From assembly GCA_965660955.1 (NCBI GenBank), contig CBFIBY010000001.1:1-64000 (forward strand): DNA of 64,000 nt. Reading direction: 5' to 3'. Both the position numbers and the translations under genes were made by a program. Below are positions 50,899 to 60,648 of the stretch, piece by piece; within the stretch, counting starts at the first letter, position 1, and each line of letters starts with the position of its first letter. The notes beneath the pieces are model-generated. The model did not search any database and was not told the origin of the DNA. It worked only from the letters and a program-made list of their open reading frames with translations. Origin of the DNA: UBA2040 sp965660955 (GTDB taxonomy: Bacteria; Bacteroidota; Bacteroidia; Flavobacteriales_D; Crocinitomicaceae).

Positions 50899-51471
50899 AT
50901 GAAACAGAGCGGTAAATGTGTCATTTTTTCAGCACCTTCAGGAGCAGGCAAAACAACCATTGTCCACGCTTTATTGAATTCCATGCAAGAGCTGTCTTTC
51001 TCTGTTTCGGCGTGTAGTAGAGATCCACGGCCAAATGAAGTCGATGGCAAGGATTATTATTTCTTAGGCGTAGAAGGCTTTCAACAAGCAATTTTGAAAG
51101 AAGAGTTTGTGGAATGGGAGGAGGTGTACACCAATCATTATTATGGAACGTTAAAAAGTGAAATTGAAAGAATTTGGGCAGAAGGAAGGACGGTCATATT
51201 TGATGTTGATGTCATCGGTGGGTTGAACCTCAAGAAGATTTTTGGCGATAAAGCTTTAGCCGTTTTTGTTCAGCCTCCGAGTGTAGACGAACTAGAAAAA
51301 CGACTTCGACACCGCAGCACAGAAACGGAAGAAAAGATTCTTCAACGGATGAGTAAAGCACGAACTGAATTAGAGAAAGCAAAAGAATTCGACGTTGTTT
51401 TAGTGAATGACAGTTTGGAGCAAGCGATAAATGAGGCGAATAAAATCGTAAAAGAGTTTATTAAGTCATGA
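50899..51471 (+). CDS. gmk: Guanylate kinase
   Basis: 190-residue enzyme converting GMP to GDP with ATP. P-loop SAPSGAGKTTIVHAL, GMP-binding SVSACSRDPRPNEVDGKDYYFL and the LID segment RHRSTETEEKILQRM are present. The length is normal. The stop overlaps the nadD start (ATGA), so the two are translationally coupled. Confidence 0.96.
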   Translation: MKQSGKCVIFSAPSGAGKTTIVHALLNSMQELSFSVSACSRDPRPNEVDGKDYYFLGVEGFQQAILKEEFVEWEEVYTNHYYGTLKSEIERIWAEGRTVIFDVDVIGGLNLKKIFGDKALAVFVQPPSVDELEKRLRHRSTETEEKILQRMSKARTELEKAKEFDVVLVNDSLEQAINEANKIVKEFIKS

Positions 51472-52049
51472 ACGTAGGACTGTATTTCGGCTCTTTCAAC
51501 CCTATACACGTAGGACATTTAATTCTCGCCCAATACATGGTTCAGCGAGACGAATTAGATGCCGTTTGGTTTGTTGTTTCTCCGCAAAACCCGTTCAAAA
51601 ATAAATCTACTTTATTAAAAGATTATCACCGACTTGCCTTGGTTCGATTGGCCATTGAAGATGAACCTAGATTTAAGGCTGAGGACATTGAATTTAGTTT
51701 ACCACATCCCTCCTACACAATTGACACGCTTACTTATCTCAAAGAGAAACATCCAGAAATCAATTTCAGTTTGTTGATGGGCGAAGACAATTTGCGCGGA
51801 TTCAGCAAGTGGAAAAACTACGAACAAATTTTACAAAATCATCAATTATTCGTTTATCCGCGGGTGGACGGTGATGTGGTTGAACATACGTTGAAAGATC
51901 ATCCAAAAGTGACCTTTTGCGAAGATGTTCCTATGATGAAAATTTCGGCGAGTTATATTCGCCATCAAATCCGAGATGGAAAATCGGTGAACTTTCTCAT
52001 GACCGACAAAGTAGCCAAATACGTGGATGAGATGAATTTCTATCGTTAA
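51468..52049 (+). CDS. nadD: Nicotinate-nucleotide adenylyltransferase
   Basis: 193-residue nucleotidyltransferase making deamido-NAD from nicotinate mononucleotide and ATP. GSFNPIHVGHLILAQ contains the H-x-G-H motif, and ISASYIRHQIRDGK holds the SSTxxR-type motif (S-A-S-Y-I-R here). NAD supply ties it loosely to the kynurenine genes upstream, though they belong to separate transcripts. Its stop overlaps that of the convergent membrane protein by 4 bp. Confidence 0.95.
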   Translation: MNVGLYFGSFNPIHVGHLILAQYMVQRDELDAVWFVVSPQNPFKNKSTLLKDYHRLALVRLAIEDEPRFKAEDIEFSLPHPSYTIDTLTYLKEKHPEINFSLLMGEDNLRGFSKWKNYEQILQNHQLFVYPRVDGDVVEHTLKDHPKVTFCEDVPMMKISASYIRHQIRDGKSVNFLMTDKVAKYVDEMNFYR

Positions 52050-53449
52050 GGTTGATTTGATTCTATTTCTACGATTTCAAACAAACACACTTCCTTCTCC
52101 TTAATTTTTTCAAAATCAATTGGTTTAAAGCCGTTTCCAATTCGCAAAGTTCCGAGCGGAACCCCCGATTCTTGCGGTCCAAAGTCGCTATCCCAAAAAA
52201 GGAAGTCGTATACCATTGGATGAGGTTTCATAACGGAATAACCCAAAAGCTGAACACGTGAATAGTAGCGCATGTAGTTTTCACCCAGTAAATAACAAAA
52301 ATATGGACTAGAGGTAAGAATTTTTTTCTCCTTGAGCAGAGCTTCGTTTTTTTCAAAGACTTTTTGAGTTGCCATTTCCATGGGTTTGATTTCTTTGTTC
52401 AAATAAGGCGTGAATAGCAGATAAACAAATAGGATACCGACGAAACCAACAGACAAAGGATTCGAAAGTTTAGGCCATTTCCAAGATGTTTTTTGAAAGA
52501 AATAAAACTGACAAATTAGAAAAGAGGGCAGGGCCTGTGTCGCGATTCGTGTCAATCCAATTGAACCATTTTGACCACTGCCCCAGAAATAGCTATGCAC
52601 GAAAATGATTCCAATAAAAGTTCCATATCCTAAGAATGTCATACCGCTAGTTTGAATAGAAAACTCTTTGCGAATGAAATGAAGAATCGCTGCCGGTAAC
52701 GCCAAAATGAACAAGAACAATCCATGATTACCTAGATAGTTTTTGTAACTCATTAGATAATGATCATAGGTTCCAACACCATAAATATCGTTGTCCATGC
52801 TGTATGGCGAACGATTGAAATACCAAAAGAAATCTTCGAAGGCAGAAAGTCCGATCAGGGCGTAAATCAGGAAAGGAATGAATAGAAAAATCAGCGCTTT
52901 CCATTGTCGAACATAGGTAAGCAACATGAAACCTAAAATCAACGGCAATTGACCTTCGCTACGTGAAAACAGTAATAATCCAATGAAAAATGCGAAAACA
53001 GCATATTTTTCCTTTATCCAAAACCACGTAGCAATGACGAGAAGTAAGGAAAAAAGAGGTTCCGTATTTCCACCCAGTAGTGTGTTGGAATAGTCTTGTG
53101 TGAGCAATAAAAATAGCGGAAAAGCGAGTGCAAAATACCGGTTGACTTTGAAGTTATCCAGAATTCGCCAAGCGAAAATTGTTGTTAAGACAAAGACGAG
53201 AAAATTGAAGAATATCATTCCGTCCAAACCGAATTGTGCAAATGAACTCGTCAACAAGGTGAAGAGGGGTTTATTCCAAAGGTCGAGGAACAAAACAGGG
53301 TCTTGCCAGCTTGCGGCGGAAATAAAATAGTGAACGATTCCATCTCCTGGATCAACCGGAGTAAGTAATGAAAAATAATTATAGAATAACCACGCTACAG
53401 AAAAAATGAGCGTTAAAACGTACTTCCAATTCCGTTTTACGAAAGCCAA
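52046..53449 (-). CDS. Polytopic membrane protein, glycosyltransferase-like
   Basis: 467 residues with about 10-12 transmembrane helices, ending in a soluble C-terminal domain of about 100 residues (from about 365). An N-terminal extracytoplasmic loop after helix 1 carries VDPGDGIVHYFISAASWQDP, where Asp residues occupy the place of the catalytic Asp in GT-C-type glycosyltransferases, but family assignment is not secure. It is the last gene of the CoA-transferase run on the minus strand, starting directly after the subunit B stop. Confidence 0.65.
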   Translation of the reverse strand: MAFVKRNWKYVLTLIFSVAWLFYNYFSLLTPVDPGDGIVHYFISAASWQDPVLFLDLWNKPLFTLLTSSFAQFGLDGMIFFNFLVFVLTTIFAWRILDNFKVNRYFALAFPLFLLLTQDYSNTLLGGNTEPLFSLLLVIATWFWIKEKYAVFAFFIGLLLFSRSEGQLPLILGFMLLTYVRQWKALIFLFIPFLIYALIGLSAFEDFFWYFNRSPYSMDNDIYGVGTYDHYLMSYKNYLGNHGLFLFILALPAAILHFIRKEFSIQTSGMTFLGYGTFIGIIFVHSYFWGSGQNGSIGLTRIATQALPSFLICQFYFFQKTSWKWPKLSNPLSVGFVGILFVYLLFTPYLNKEIKPMEMATQKVFEKNEALLKEKKILTSSPYFCYLLGENYMRYYSRVQLLGYSVMKPHPMVYDFLFWDSDFGPQESGVPLGTLRIGNGFKPIDFEKIKEKEVCLFEIVEIESNQP

Positions 53450-54106
53450 TTACAATTGCATTTCAGGAACATTATCAGGAACGACTAGTTCACCATCCGT
53501 TTTGGAAACAATTTCCTCGACAGTAACACCGGGTGCTCTTTCGACCAAGTGAAATTTACCATCTTTTATTTCAAGTACAGCCAAATCAGTCACCACTTTT
53601 TTCACACATCCAACACCCGTCAGTGGTAAAGAACAAGTTTTTAAAATTTTAGACTTACCAGCACGGTTGGTGTGCATCATGGCAACGATGATATTTTCTG
53701 CTGAAGCGACCAAATCCATAGCACCACCCATGCCTTTTACCATTTTACCTGGAATTTTCCAGTTGGCAATATCACCGTTTTGAGCAACTTCCATGGCGCC
53801 GAGCACTGTCAATTGAACATGCTGTCCACGAATCATGGCAAATGAAGTCGCAGAATCAAAATAAACAGCTCCTTTCATCGCGGTAATTGTTTGCTTTCCA
53901 GCATTAATCAAATCGGCATCTTCTTCCCCCTCAAAAGGAAAAGGACCCATGCCTAGAATTCCATTTTCAGATTGAAACTCAACTTCGATTCCTTTTGGAA
54001 TGTAATTGGCAACCAAGGTCGGAATACCAATTCCAAGATTCACATACCATCCATCTCTCAATTCCTGAGCAATTCGTTGAGCAATTCCGTTTTTATCTAG
54101 TGCCAT
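53450..54106 (-). CDS. scoB: CoA transferase subunit B (3-oxoacid CoA-transferase type)
   Basis: 218-residue beta subunit. NLGIGIPTLVANYIPKG, the catalytic-Glu segment EFQSENGILGMGPFP, and GGAMDLVASAENIIV and TNRAGKSKILKTCSLPLTGVGCV fit succinyl-CoA:3-ketoacid/acetoacetate CoA-transferases. With the adjacent subunit A it would move CoA between succinyl-CoA and acetoacetate for ketone or leucine/lysine breakdown. The gap to subunit A is 52 bp. Confidence 0.93.
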   Translation of the reverse strand: MALDKNGIAQRIAQELRDGWYVNLGIGIPTLVANYIPKGIEVEFQSENGILGMGPFPFEGEEDADLINAGKQTITAMKGAVYFDSATSFAMIRGQHVQLTVLGAMEVAQNGDIANWKIPGKMVKGMGGAMDLVASAENIIVAMMHTNRAGKSKILKTCSLPLTGVGCVKKVVTDLAVLEIKDGKFHLVERAPGVTVEEIVSKTDGELVVPDNVPEMQL

Positions 54107-54158
54107 ATTGTTTGAGTCTTAGTTGTTCAAATTTAATTTTCTCCGATAATAACAGTGA

Positions 54159-54857
54159 TTAACCGCGAGGTTTTACCGTTCTCTGCTCAATTCGTTTTTC
54201 GAATTTTTCACCTTGGAATATGCGTTGAACAAATATTCCGGGCGTATGAATTTCATTGGGGTCTAATTCACCTGCTGGAACCAATTCTTCTACTTCAGCA
54301 ACAGTGATTTTGCCCGCCATTGCCATCATAGGATTGAAATTTCTTGCAGTTGCTTTGAAAATGAGATTTCCTTCGGTGTCGCCTTTCCAAGCTTTTACAA
54401 TCGCGAAATCTGCCGTCAATGCGGATTCGAGAATATGCGGTTTTCCGTTGAATTCCCTTACTTCTTTTCCTTCTGCGACTTCTGTTCCGTAACCCGCAGG
54501 AGTGAAGAACGCAGGAATACCAGCACCACCAGCGCGACATCTTTCTGCCAACGAGCCTTGTGGGATCAAGTCAACTTCTAATTCCCCGGACAACATTTGT
54601 CGTTCGAATTCGTCATTCTCACCAACATATGAACTGATCATTTTTTTGACTTGTTTCTTTTGAAGTAGAAGTCCCAATCCAAAATCATCGACACCAGCAT
54701 TATTGGAAATGCAGGTCAAGTTCTTCGCTCCGATTTTAACAAGTTCTTCAATAGAATTTTCAGGAATTCCACACAGGCCGAAACCTCCCAACATAAGGGT
54801 CATATTGTCTTGAATTCCTTCTAGTGCTTGTGCAACGTCATTTACTTCTTTGTTCAT
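54159..54857 (-). CDS. scoA: CoA transferase subunit A (3-oxoacid CoA-transferase type)
   Basis: 232 residues from the ATG at 54857. An earlier start at 54920 lies inside the PBP1A gene and is rejected; the true start is a TAAGATG junction, 1 bp after the PBP1A stop. LMLGGFGLCGIPENSIEELV, the CoA-binding NNAGVDDFGLGLLL, and IPQGSLAERCRAGGAGIPAFFTP are family signatures. Works with subunit B. Confidence 0.94.
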   Translation of the reverse strand: MNKEVNDVAQALEGIQDNMTLMLGGFGLCGIPENSIEELVKIGAKNLTCISNNAGVDDFGLGLLLQKKQVKKMISSYVGENDEFERQMLSGELEVDLIPQGSLAERCRAGGAGIPAFFTPAGYGTEVAEGKEVREFNGKPHILESALTADFAIVKAWKGDTEGNLIFKATARNFNPMMAMAGKITVAEVEELVPAGELDPNEIHTPGIFVQRIFQGEKFEKRIEQRTVKPRG

Positions 54858-54858
54858 C

Positions 54859-57333
54859 TTATAAAAATGGGTTTGTCTCGTCTGATTTTTCGGGCTCCTG
54901 GTAAAAATAATATTCACCACCAGAGATTCCAGTTACTCCATCACAACTAAACTGGATTGGGTCATAATCAGCTGGTTTTTCAAAATCGCCAGTCGATATT
55001 TTTATCTTCTTGTCTTTGTATACTTTATTCATGTAATATCCATACATGGGCAAGGCGGCAGCCGCACCTTGACCAATCCCGGTCCATTTCCAACGGATTG
55101 ATCTTTCTTCTCCACCAACCCAAACGCCGGTTACCAATTCAGGAGTAAATCCTACGAACCAAGCATCCGAGTTATTCTGTGTTGTTCCTGTTTTACCCGC
55201 CATTGGAACTGAAATACCACCATTTGCAGCTGCACGAATTCGTTTAGCTGTTCCACGCTGCACAACGCCTTTCAACATGGACATCATAGTATAGGCAAAG
55301 TTTTGGTGAAGTACCTCTTTCGTTTTGGGTTGTGCTTGGTAAATAATATTTCCGTTTCTGTCTTCTACGCGTAAAATTGTTGAAGGCGAATTATAAATTC
55401 CTTGGTTGACAAACATAGCCTGAGCGGGAATTAGCTGAAACAGAGACAAGGACATGGTGCCCAAACACATCGGTGGTGTAATCTGACTTCGTGGTAAATC
55501 GATATCAACTTCGCGTAAAAACTTCGCAATATTTTCCTTTCCGGCCAATGGTCCCATGGTCGACATTACGGCAACGGTCGTGGGGTTGGAAGAGTAAGCT
55601 AATCCATCCGCCATAGTTCCCGCTGCTTTTCCGCCAGGACACCAATTTCCGACACAATAACCACCATTAAAAGTAGTACATGGCTTTGAAGTTCCCATGG
55701 CCAATGCAGTAGCATAAACGAATGGTTTTATAGTTGATCCAACTTGCCTTTGAACTTGGCTGACACAATCATATGAGAAGTGTCGAATATCGGCACCACC
55801 AACCCACGCTTTTACAAAACCAGTTTGCGGTTCTATTGACAATAAGCCAGCTCTTAGAAAGGTTTTGTAATAAATGATAGAATCATTTGGTGTCATTATA
55901 GTATCAATGTCACCTTTCCAAGAAAAGACGCGCATTGGAGCCGGAGAGTCAAATGATTTGTCGATTTGTTTTTGGGAAAAACCTTGTGCTTTCAGTCTTC
56001 TATATCGATCGGAATTCTTCTTAGAACGGGCAAGAGCGCGCGTGACTTGATCTTCGCTCAAATCATTACTGTATGGAAAGCGTCGAAGGTTGGTCAATTG
56101 AGCCCTAAATTTAGGCTGCATATTCTTCAAATGTTTTTCCATTGCCTGTTCAGCATGTTCCTGCATGTTCAAATTAATCGTGGTATAAATCTTTAATCCA
56201 TCGTTATAGATATTATACTTGCGACCTTCGGGATGTTCATATTTAAGCGTACCATCAGGTTTTGTTTCCGCAAATAAGTTTTTCAATTCTTTTCGAATGG
56301 CTTCTCGGAAATATGGAGCTGAACCTTCTTTGTGATCTACGATTTGGTAATCTGTTTTAATCGGAATCTCTTTTAGCTTTTCATATTCCTCTTGCGTAAT
56401 CTTTTCGCGCAAAGCGGGATTATTGGCTTTACTATTTTTGAGCCACTGTGCTAACACTGTATTTCTTCTATAAGTAGCACGTAAACTGTCTTTACTTCTT
56501 CTTTCTAGTATTTCGGCTTCCGTAATTTCATCTTGAGAAACCCCTTTGTTGATTGCTAAAATAAAACGATAGTCCTTGGATTCGTGGTGATGTGGATTAT
56601 ATAAACTTGGGTTTTTACACATCCCAACAAGCATCGCTGCTTCTTCTTTTGTTAAGTCAATTGGCTTTTTATTAAAGTACACTTTTGCTGCATTTTTAAT
56701 TCCCACAGCATTGTACAGGAAATCAAATTGATTCAGGTACATCGTGATAATCTCTTCTTTCGTAAATCGTTTCTCTAAACGTGTTGCGATAATGTTTTCC
56801 TGTGCCTTTTCGTTAATTCGACCCAACAGGCGAAATATCTTATACTTTGAAGCTTTTTCAGGCACATATGCTTCTTCATTTAAATTTGCTTCTTGACGTC
56901 GCTTTAGTGTAAAAAGCTGTTTAGCAAGTTGTTGTGTGATAGTAGAACCACCGCCATCTTGACCCAATCGTACAATGGCTCTTGCTAAGGCTAAAAAATC
57001 AACGCCTGTGTGTTCCATAAATCGTTCATCCTCTGTGGATATCAATGCGTCAATCACATACGGGGAAATCTCGTTGAATTTAACGCTCGTTCTATTCACT
57101 TGCCAGAAGCGACCCATTTCCGATTTAGCATCGTCAGCAATAATAACGGATGCTTGTAATTCTGGTGGATTATCTAACATGGAAACCGGCGGCATCGAGC
57201 TATCCGGCTGAAACAGAAGCAAGCACATCAAGACGACTAATGGGAGCAACCCAAAAATCCATATCCAACGCCCATATTTCTTTTTCTCTTGGGGGGTAAG
57301 CGGTGCTTTTTTCTTTTCTTCCTTTTTGGCCAT
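54859..57333 (-). CDS. Penicillin-binding protein 1A (bifunctional peptidoglycan glycosyltransferase/transpeptidase)
   Basis: 824 residues. One transmembrane helix (about 24-46), a GT51 glycosyltransferase domain (SPYVIDALISTEDERFMEHTGVDFLALARAI, GGGSTITQQLAKQLF), then a transpeptidase domain with S-x-x-K in VGSTIKPFVYATALAMG, S-x-N in AYSSNPTTVAV and K-T-G in MAGKTGTTQNNSDAWFVGFTPE. Periplasmic. It stands at the end of the rod-shape cluster, 64 bp after rodA, and runs directly into scoA. Confidence 0.94.
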   Translation of the reverse strand: MAKKEEKKKAPLTPQEKKKYGRWIWIFGLLPLVVLMCLLLFQPDSSMPPVSMLDNPPELQASVIIADDAKSEMGRFWQVNRTSVKFNEISPYVIDALISTEDERFMEHTGVDFLALARAIVRLGQDGGGSTITQQLAKQLFTLKRRQEANLNEEAYVPEKASKYKIFRLLGRINEKAQENIIATRLEKRFTKEEIITMYLNQFDFLYNAVGIKNAAKVYFNKKPIDLTKEEAAMLVGMCKNPSLYNPHHHESKDYRFILAINKGVSQDEITEAEILERRSKDSLRATYRRNTVLAQWLKNSKANNPALREKITQEEYEKLKEIPIKTDYQIVDHKEGSAPYFREAIRKELKNLFAETKPDGTLKYEHPEGRKYNIYNDGLKIYTTINLNMQEHAEQAMEKHLKNMQPKFRAQLTNLRRFPYSNDLSEDQVTRALARSKKNSDRYRRLKAQGFSQKQIDKSFDSPAPMRVFSWKGDIDTIMTPNDSIIYYKTFLRAGLLSIEPQTGFVKAWVGGADIRHFSYDCVSQVQRQVGSTIKPFVYATALAMGTSKPCTTFNGGYCVGNWCPGGKAAGTMADGLAYSSNPTTVAVMSTMGPLAGKENIAKFLREVDIDLPRSQITPPMCLGTMSLSLFQLIPAQAMFVNQGIYNSPSTILRVEDRNGNIIYQAQPKTKEVLHQNFAYTMMSMLKGVVQRGTAKRIRAAANGGISVPMAGKTGTTQNNSDAWFVGFTPELVTGVWVGGEERSIRWKWTGIGQGAAAALPMYGYYMNKVYKDKKIKISTGDFEKPADYDPIQFSCDGVTGISGGEYYFYQEPEKSDETNPFL

Positions 57334-57397
57334 AATCGCAATGATTAATTAATAGGTGTAAAATTAAAGATTATTCTCTAAACGCAACAATAACGTA

Positions 57398-58792
57398 TTA
57401 ATAGAGTAAATCGCGTCTTTGACTATCCAATTTTAATAAAATAAAGAGCAAAATCGAGAAGCTCATCATTGAAGAACCACCATAACTAAAGAAAGGTAGG
57501 GGTATTCCAATTACTGGTGCCAAACCGATGTTCATACCAATATTTATCGCGAAATGGTAAAAAAGGATCATTCCAACGGCATAGGCATAAATTCGATAAT
57601 AACGACTTCTTTGTCGTTCTGCAATAATGATAATGCGCAATAGCATAAAAATATAAACGCCAACGAGCAAAATTGAACCCAAAAACCCCCATTCTTCCGC
57701 GAAGGGACTAAAGATGAAATCTGTTTCACTTTCGGGAACGTGATTACTTCGAACACTTGCGAGAGATGCTCCTTTGTATCCTTTACCAGAAAACCCGCCA
57801 GAGCCAACAGCCGCCATCGCTCGGAAACGATTGTAATCTTCGCCATCCTTGTCTTCAACCATTCCAAGAACGAGTTCTATTCTCGACTTTTGGTGAGGGG
57901 CTAGTCCGTTGAACATGAATGTAACGGATAAGGTCATAATAGAAGACAATAAAAACCCGATGATAACAACAATGAGTGCTCGTTTCTTCTCACGACGTGA
58001 GGACATTCTCGTCAACAACCAATAGACAATTCCACCTAAAGCGGCAAGCGCAATTATAACCCCAACAATTCCTGGAATCTTTGCACCAGGAATAAAGAAA
58101 TCAAAAGTGTTTTTGGAAACTAATAAGGTGATAACGCACAAGAACACCACATAAAACATAATTGGTATAAAGTGTGTTCCTAGCCAAGTTTGTTTGAAGC
58201 GTATCCCGGGAAAAGCATTGGTGATTTTCAGTATAATTGGGTCATAGCTCAAACCCTCTCGGTATAAAACAAAAAGAAAAGAGGTAAATACCACCAAAGT
58301 TCCAGCATCCGGCTGAAGAATAATCAATCCCATAGGAACGAGAATGATTGCATTTGAGATAAGGACGGTTTTGACCGTTTGCAAATGCATATTTAGATTG
58401 CTTAGGTAATGTGAAAGCAACAAAGCGGTTCCAATTTTAGCAAACTCAGCAGGCTGGATACCAAAAGAACCAAACCCAAGCCAGGCGTGCGCTCCATTAA
58501 TAGCGGGCATAAACAGCACGACAACAAGCAAAACCAGGGTTACACCATAAATTGGGACGGCGAATTTTCTGTAAATGGAAGAATCAATGAGAAACACCAA
58601 TAAACCTAGAAAGAGGGAAACCCCAATCCAAATTACTTGTTTTCCATACTTTTGAGAAAAATTAAATAAACTGGGGTGGTCGGGATCAAACGCCGTTGAA
58701 TATATCGTGGTTAAACCCATAAGCACCAACACAAGGTAGCTGATGAAAAGAGGCCAATCGAGATCCTGGGTTATTTTGTCTTCAGCTCTCAT
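57398..58792 (-). CDS. rodA: Peptidoglycan glycosyltransferase RodA (SEDS family)
   Basis: 464 residues, about ten or more transmembrane helices. SEDS signatures: LGFGSFGIQPAEFAKIGTALLLSHYL (about 105-130), ILQPDAGTLVVF, the extracytoplasmic loop segment SNHVPESETDFIFSPFAEEWGFLGS, and PLPFFSYGGSSMMSF at the end. RodA polymerises glycan strands with PBP2 during side-wall growth. It shares one base with mrdA (TAATG). Longer than typical RodA (about 370-420) because of extended inter-helix segments around 210-310. Confidence 0.94.
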   Translation of the reverse strand: MRAEDKITQDLDWPLFISYLVLVLMGLTTIYSTAFDPDHPSLFNFSQKYGKQVIWIGVSLFLGLLVFLIDSSIYRKFAVPIYGVTLVLLVVVLFMPAINGAHAWLGFGSFGIQPAEFAKIGTALLLSHYLSNLNMHLQTVKTVLISNAIILVPMGLIILQPDAGTLVVFTSFLFVLYREGLSYDPIILKITNAFPGIRFKQTWLGTHFIPIMFYVVFLCVITLLVSKNTFDFFIPGAKIPGIVGVIIALAALGGIVYWLLTRMSSRREKKRALIVVIIGFLLSSIMTLSVTFMFNGLAPHQKSRIELVLGMVEDKDGEDYNRFRAMAAVGSGGFSGKGYKGASLASVRSNHVPESETDFIFSPFAEEWGFLGSILLVGVYIFMLLRIIIIAERQRSRYYRIYAYAVGMILFYHFAINIGMNIGLAPVIGIPLPFFSYGGSSMMSFSILLFILLKLDSQRRDLLY

Positions 58793-60648
58793 TAATACCC
58801 AGACAATTTTGCGTTCAATATTCTGGTCTCTTTGGCTTTGTCGGAGATTTTACCTTTTAAATATTTCTCTATCGTTAAACTAGCGATAGGCGCGGCCCAT
58901 GTTCCACCAAATCCAGCATTTTCAATAAACACGGCAACGGCAATTTTGGGATTATCCATCGGGGCGAAGGCGATAAAAACAGAGTGATCTTTTCCATGCG
59001 GATTTTGAACGGTTCCGGTTTTTCCGCAAATTGTTATTCCTTTTGTTCTTGCCAAACGTGCAGTTCCTCCAGACTCGTTAACTACTCGACGCATTCCTTC
59101 AATAATTGGAGGATAATGTTTGGCGCTAACCATGGTGTAATGTTTCTTTTTGAATTCTTCTAATGGACCAGAATCTCCTAATCCTCTAACGAAATGCGGG
59201 GTGTAATACCAGCCTTTGTTGGCAATAATCGCGGCAATGTTCGCCATTTGAAGAGGTGTTAAAGCAACTTCACCTTGCCCGATTGAAATGGAACGAATTG
59301 TCGAGAACATCCATTGATGGTGTCCATACCATTTGTCGTAATATTTGGAATCTGGTATTCGACCCGGTCGCTGACCCGTTATATCACTGGGAAGTCTGTT
59401 CCCTAAGCCAAAGCTGTGCATATATTTGGCCCATAAATTAAGGCCCAATTCGGCATCTTCGAAACCATTTTTTTTCTTTCCTTGTTGAATGATTCTTCGC
59501 GTTGCTTGGTAATAATATGGATTACAAGAAAACTGTACAGCTTTCATTATGTCTGAAGGATACGGGTGATTGTGACAGCCAACCATACTTTTGATACACG
59601 GGAATCCAGTGTTCACATCAATCACACCTTCTTCCAGTGCGATTAATGACTGAACAAGTTTAAAAATTGACCCAGGAGGATATTCAGAAGCAAGTGGTCG
59701 TGGAAATAAGGGTTTGTTTTCGTCTGTAACCAACGCGGGATAGTGCTCAGCAATATTTCTTTTTCCAACTAATAAATTTGGATCATACGAAGGTGCTGAA
59801 ACCATGGACAGTACTTCGCCAGAGGAAGGCTCAATAGAGACAATACAACCCTTTTTATTTTGCATAAGCAATTCCCCATAGGTTTGTAATTCAATATCCA
59901 AACCGAGTTTCATGGCTTCACTCTGAACAGCTGTGGTGTCATATTTACCGTCGGCAAAAGCTTCTAACGCATTGTTCATGGCAGAAGTAACAATGTATTT
60001 TACTCCCTTTTGTCCCCTTAATTCTTTTTCATAAAATCGTTCAATTCCGGCTCTACCCATATTGTCGCCCGCTCGATAATAGCTTTCTCTATCTATGTCT
60101 TCTCGGTTAACCTCTGCGATGTATCCCAGAATATTGGCTCCTCCTTTGTATGGGTATTTTCGCATACTGGTTGGTTTTTCGTAGAAACCAGGAAATTTAT
60201 TGAGATGTGGAGCAATTTTAGAAACTTCTTCTAAAGTCAGTTCTTTTATGAAAGGATAGGCTCGTACTTTTTGGTAATTCGAAGTGCGCTTGTTGGAGTT
60301 TTTGTTGTAATACGTTCCTTCTCCCACACGAATATCAATAAATCGTTGGCGGACTTCTTCTCTTGTCCAGCCTATTAATTTCGCAAATCGAGAAGTATCG
60401 AGGTTTTTAATGTTGTCCTCGATCATCATAAGGTTGTAGTAGGTTTCATTAGAAACCACCATTTTGCCATTCCGATCAAAAACAACACCTCGTGGCGGGG
60501 TGATTTCATGGCGTTTTTCGGCAATACGTTGCGCTTCAAGTGTCCATGTATCATCAACAACCTGCATATAAAAAAGACGAAAACCATAGATAATGCCTAT
60601 CGTGACGATAAATGCAACTATCACAATTCTGCGGGAATCAAATTTCAT
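58792..60648 (-). CDS. mrdA: Penicillin-binding protein 2 (elongasome transpeptidase)
   Basis: 618 residues. N-terminal membrane helix (about 8-27), pedestal domain with RHEITPPRGVVFDRNGKMVVSNE, then the transpeptidase: PPGSIFKLVQSLIALEEG (S-x-x-K, Ser nucleophile), VQFSCNPYYYQ (S-C-N) and ICGKTGTVQNPHGKDHSVF (K-T-G). Periplasmic cross-linking enzyme of cell elongation. It overlaps mreD by 4 bp and rodA by 1 bp. Confidence 0.95.
   Translation of the reverse strand: MKFDSRRIVIVAFIVTIGIIYGFRLFYMQVVDDTWTLEAQRIAEKRHEITPPRGVVFDRNGKMVVSNETYYNLMMIEDNIKNLDTSRFAKLIGWTREEVRQRFIDIRVGEGTYYNKNSNKRTSNYQKVRAYPFIKELTLEEVSKIAPHLNKFPGFYEKPTSMRKYPYKGGANILGYIAEVNREDIDRESYYRAGDNMGRAGIERFYEKELRGQKGVKYIVTSAMNNALEAFADGKYDTTAVQSEAMKLGLDIELQTYGELLMQNKKGCIVSIEPSSGEVLSMVSAPSYDPNLLVGKRNIAEHYPALVTDENKPLFPRPLASEYPPGSIFKLVQSLIALEEGVIDVNTGFPCIKSMVGCHNHPYPSDIMKAVQFSCNPYYYQATRRIIQQGKKKNGFEDAELGLNLWAKYMHSFGLGNRLPSDITGQRPGRIPDSKYYDKWYGHHQWMFSTIRSISIGQGEVALTPLQMANIAAIIANKGWYYTPHFVRGLGDSGPLEEFKKKHYTMVSAKHYPPIIEGMRRVVNESGGTARLARTKGITICGKTGTVQNPHGKDHSVFIAFAPMDNPKIAVAVFIENAGFGGTWAAPIASLTIEKYLKGKISDKAKETRILNAKLSGY

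Noticed and set aside
52253..52262. CACGTG-containing sequences elsewhere (for example near 21376, 24828, 33475, 52253, 63405)
   Set aside because: They share only the central hexamer with parS and lack the flanking GTTT/AAAC arms.
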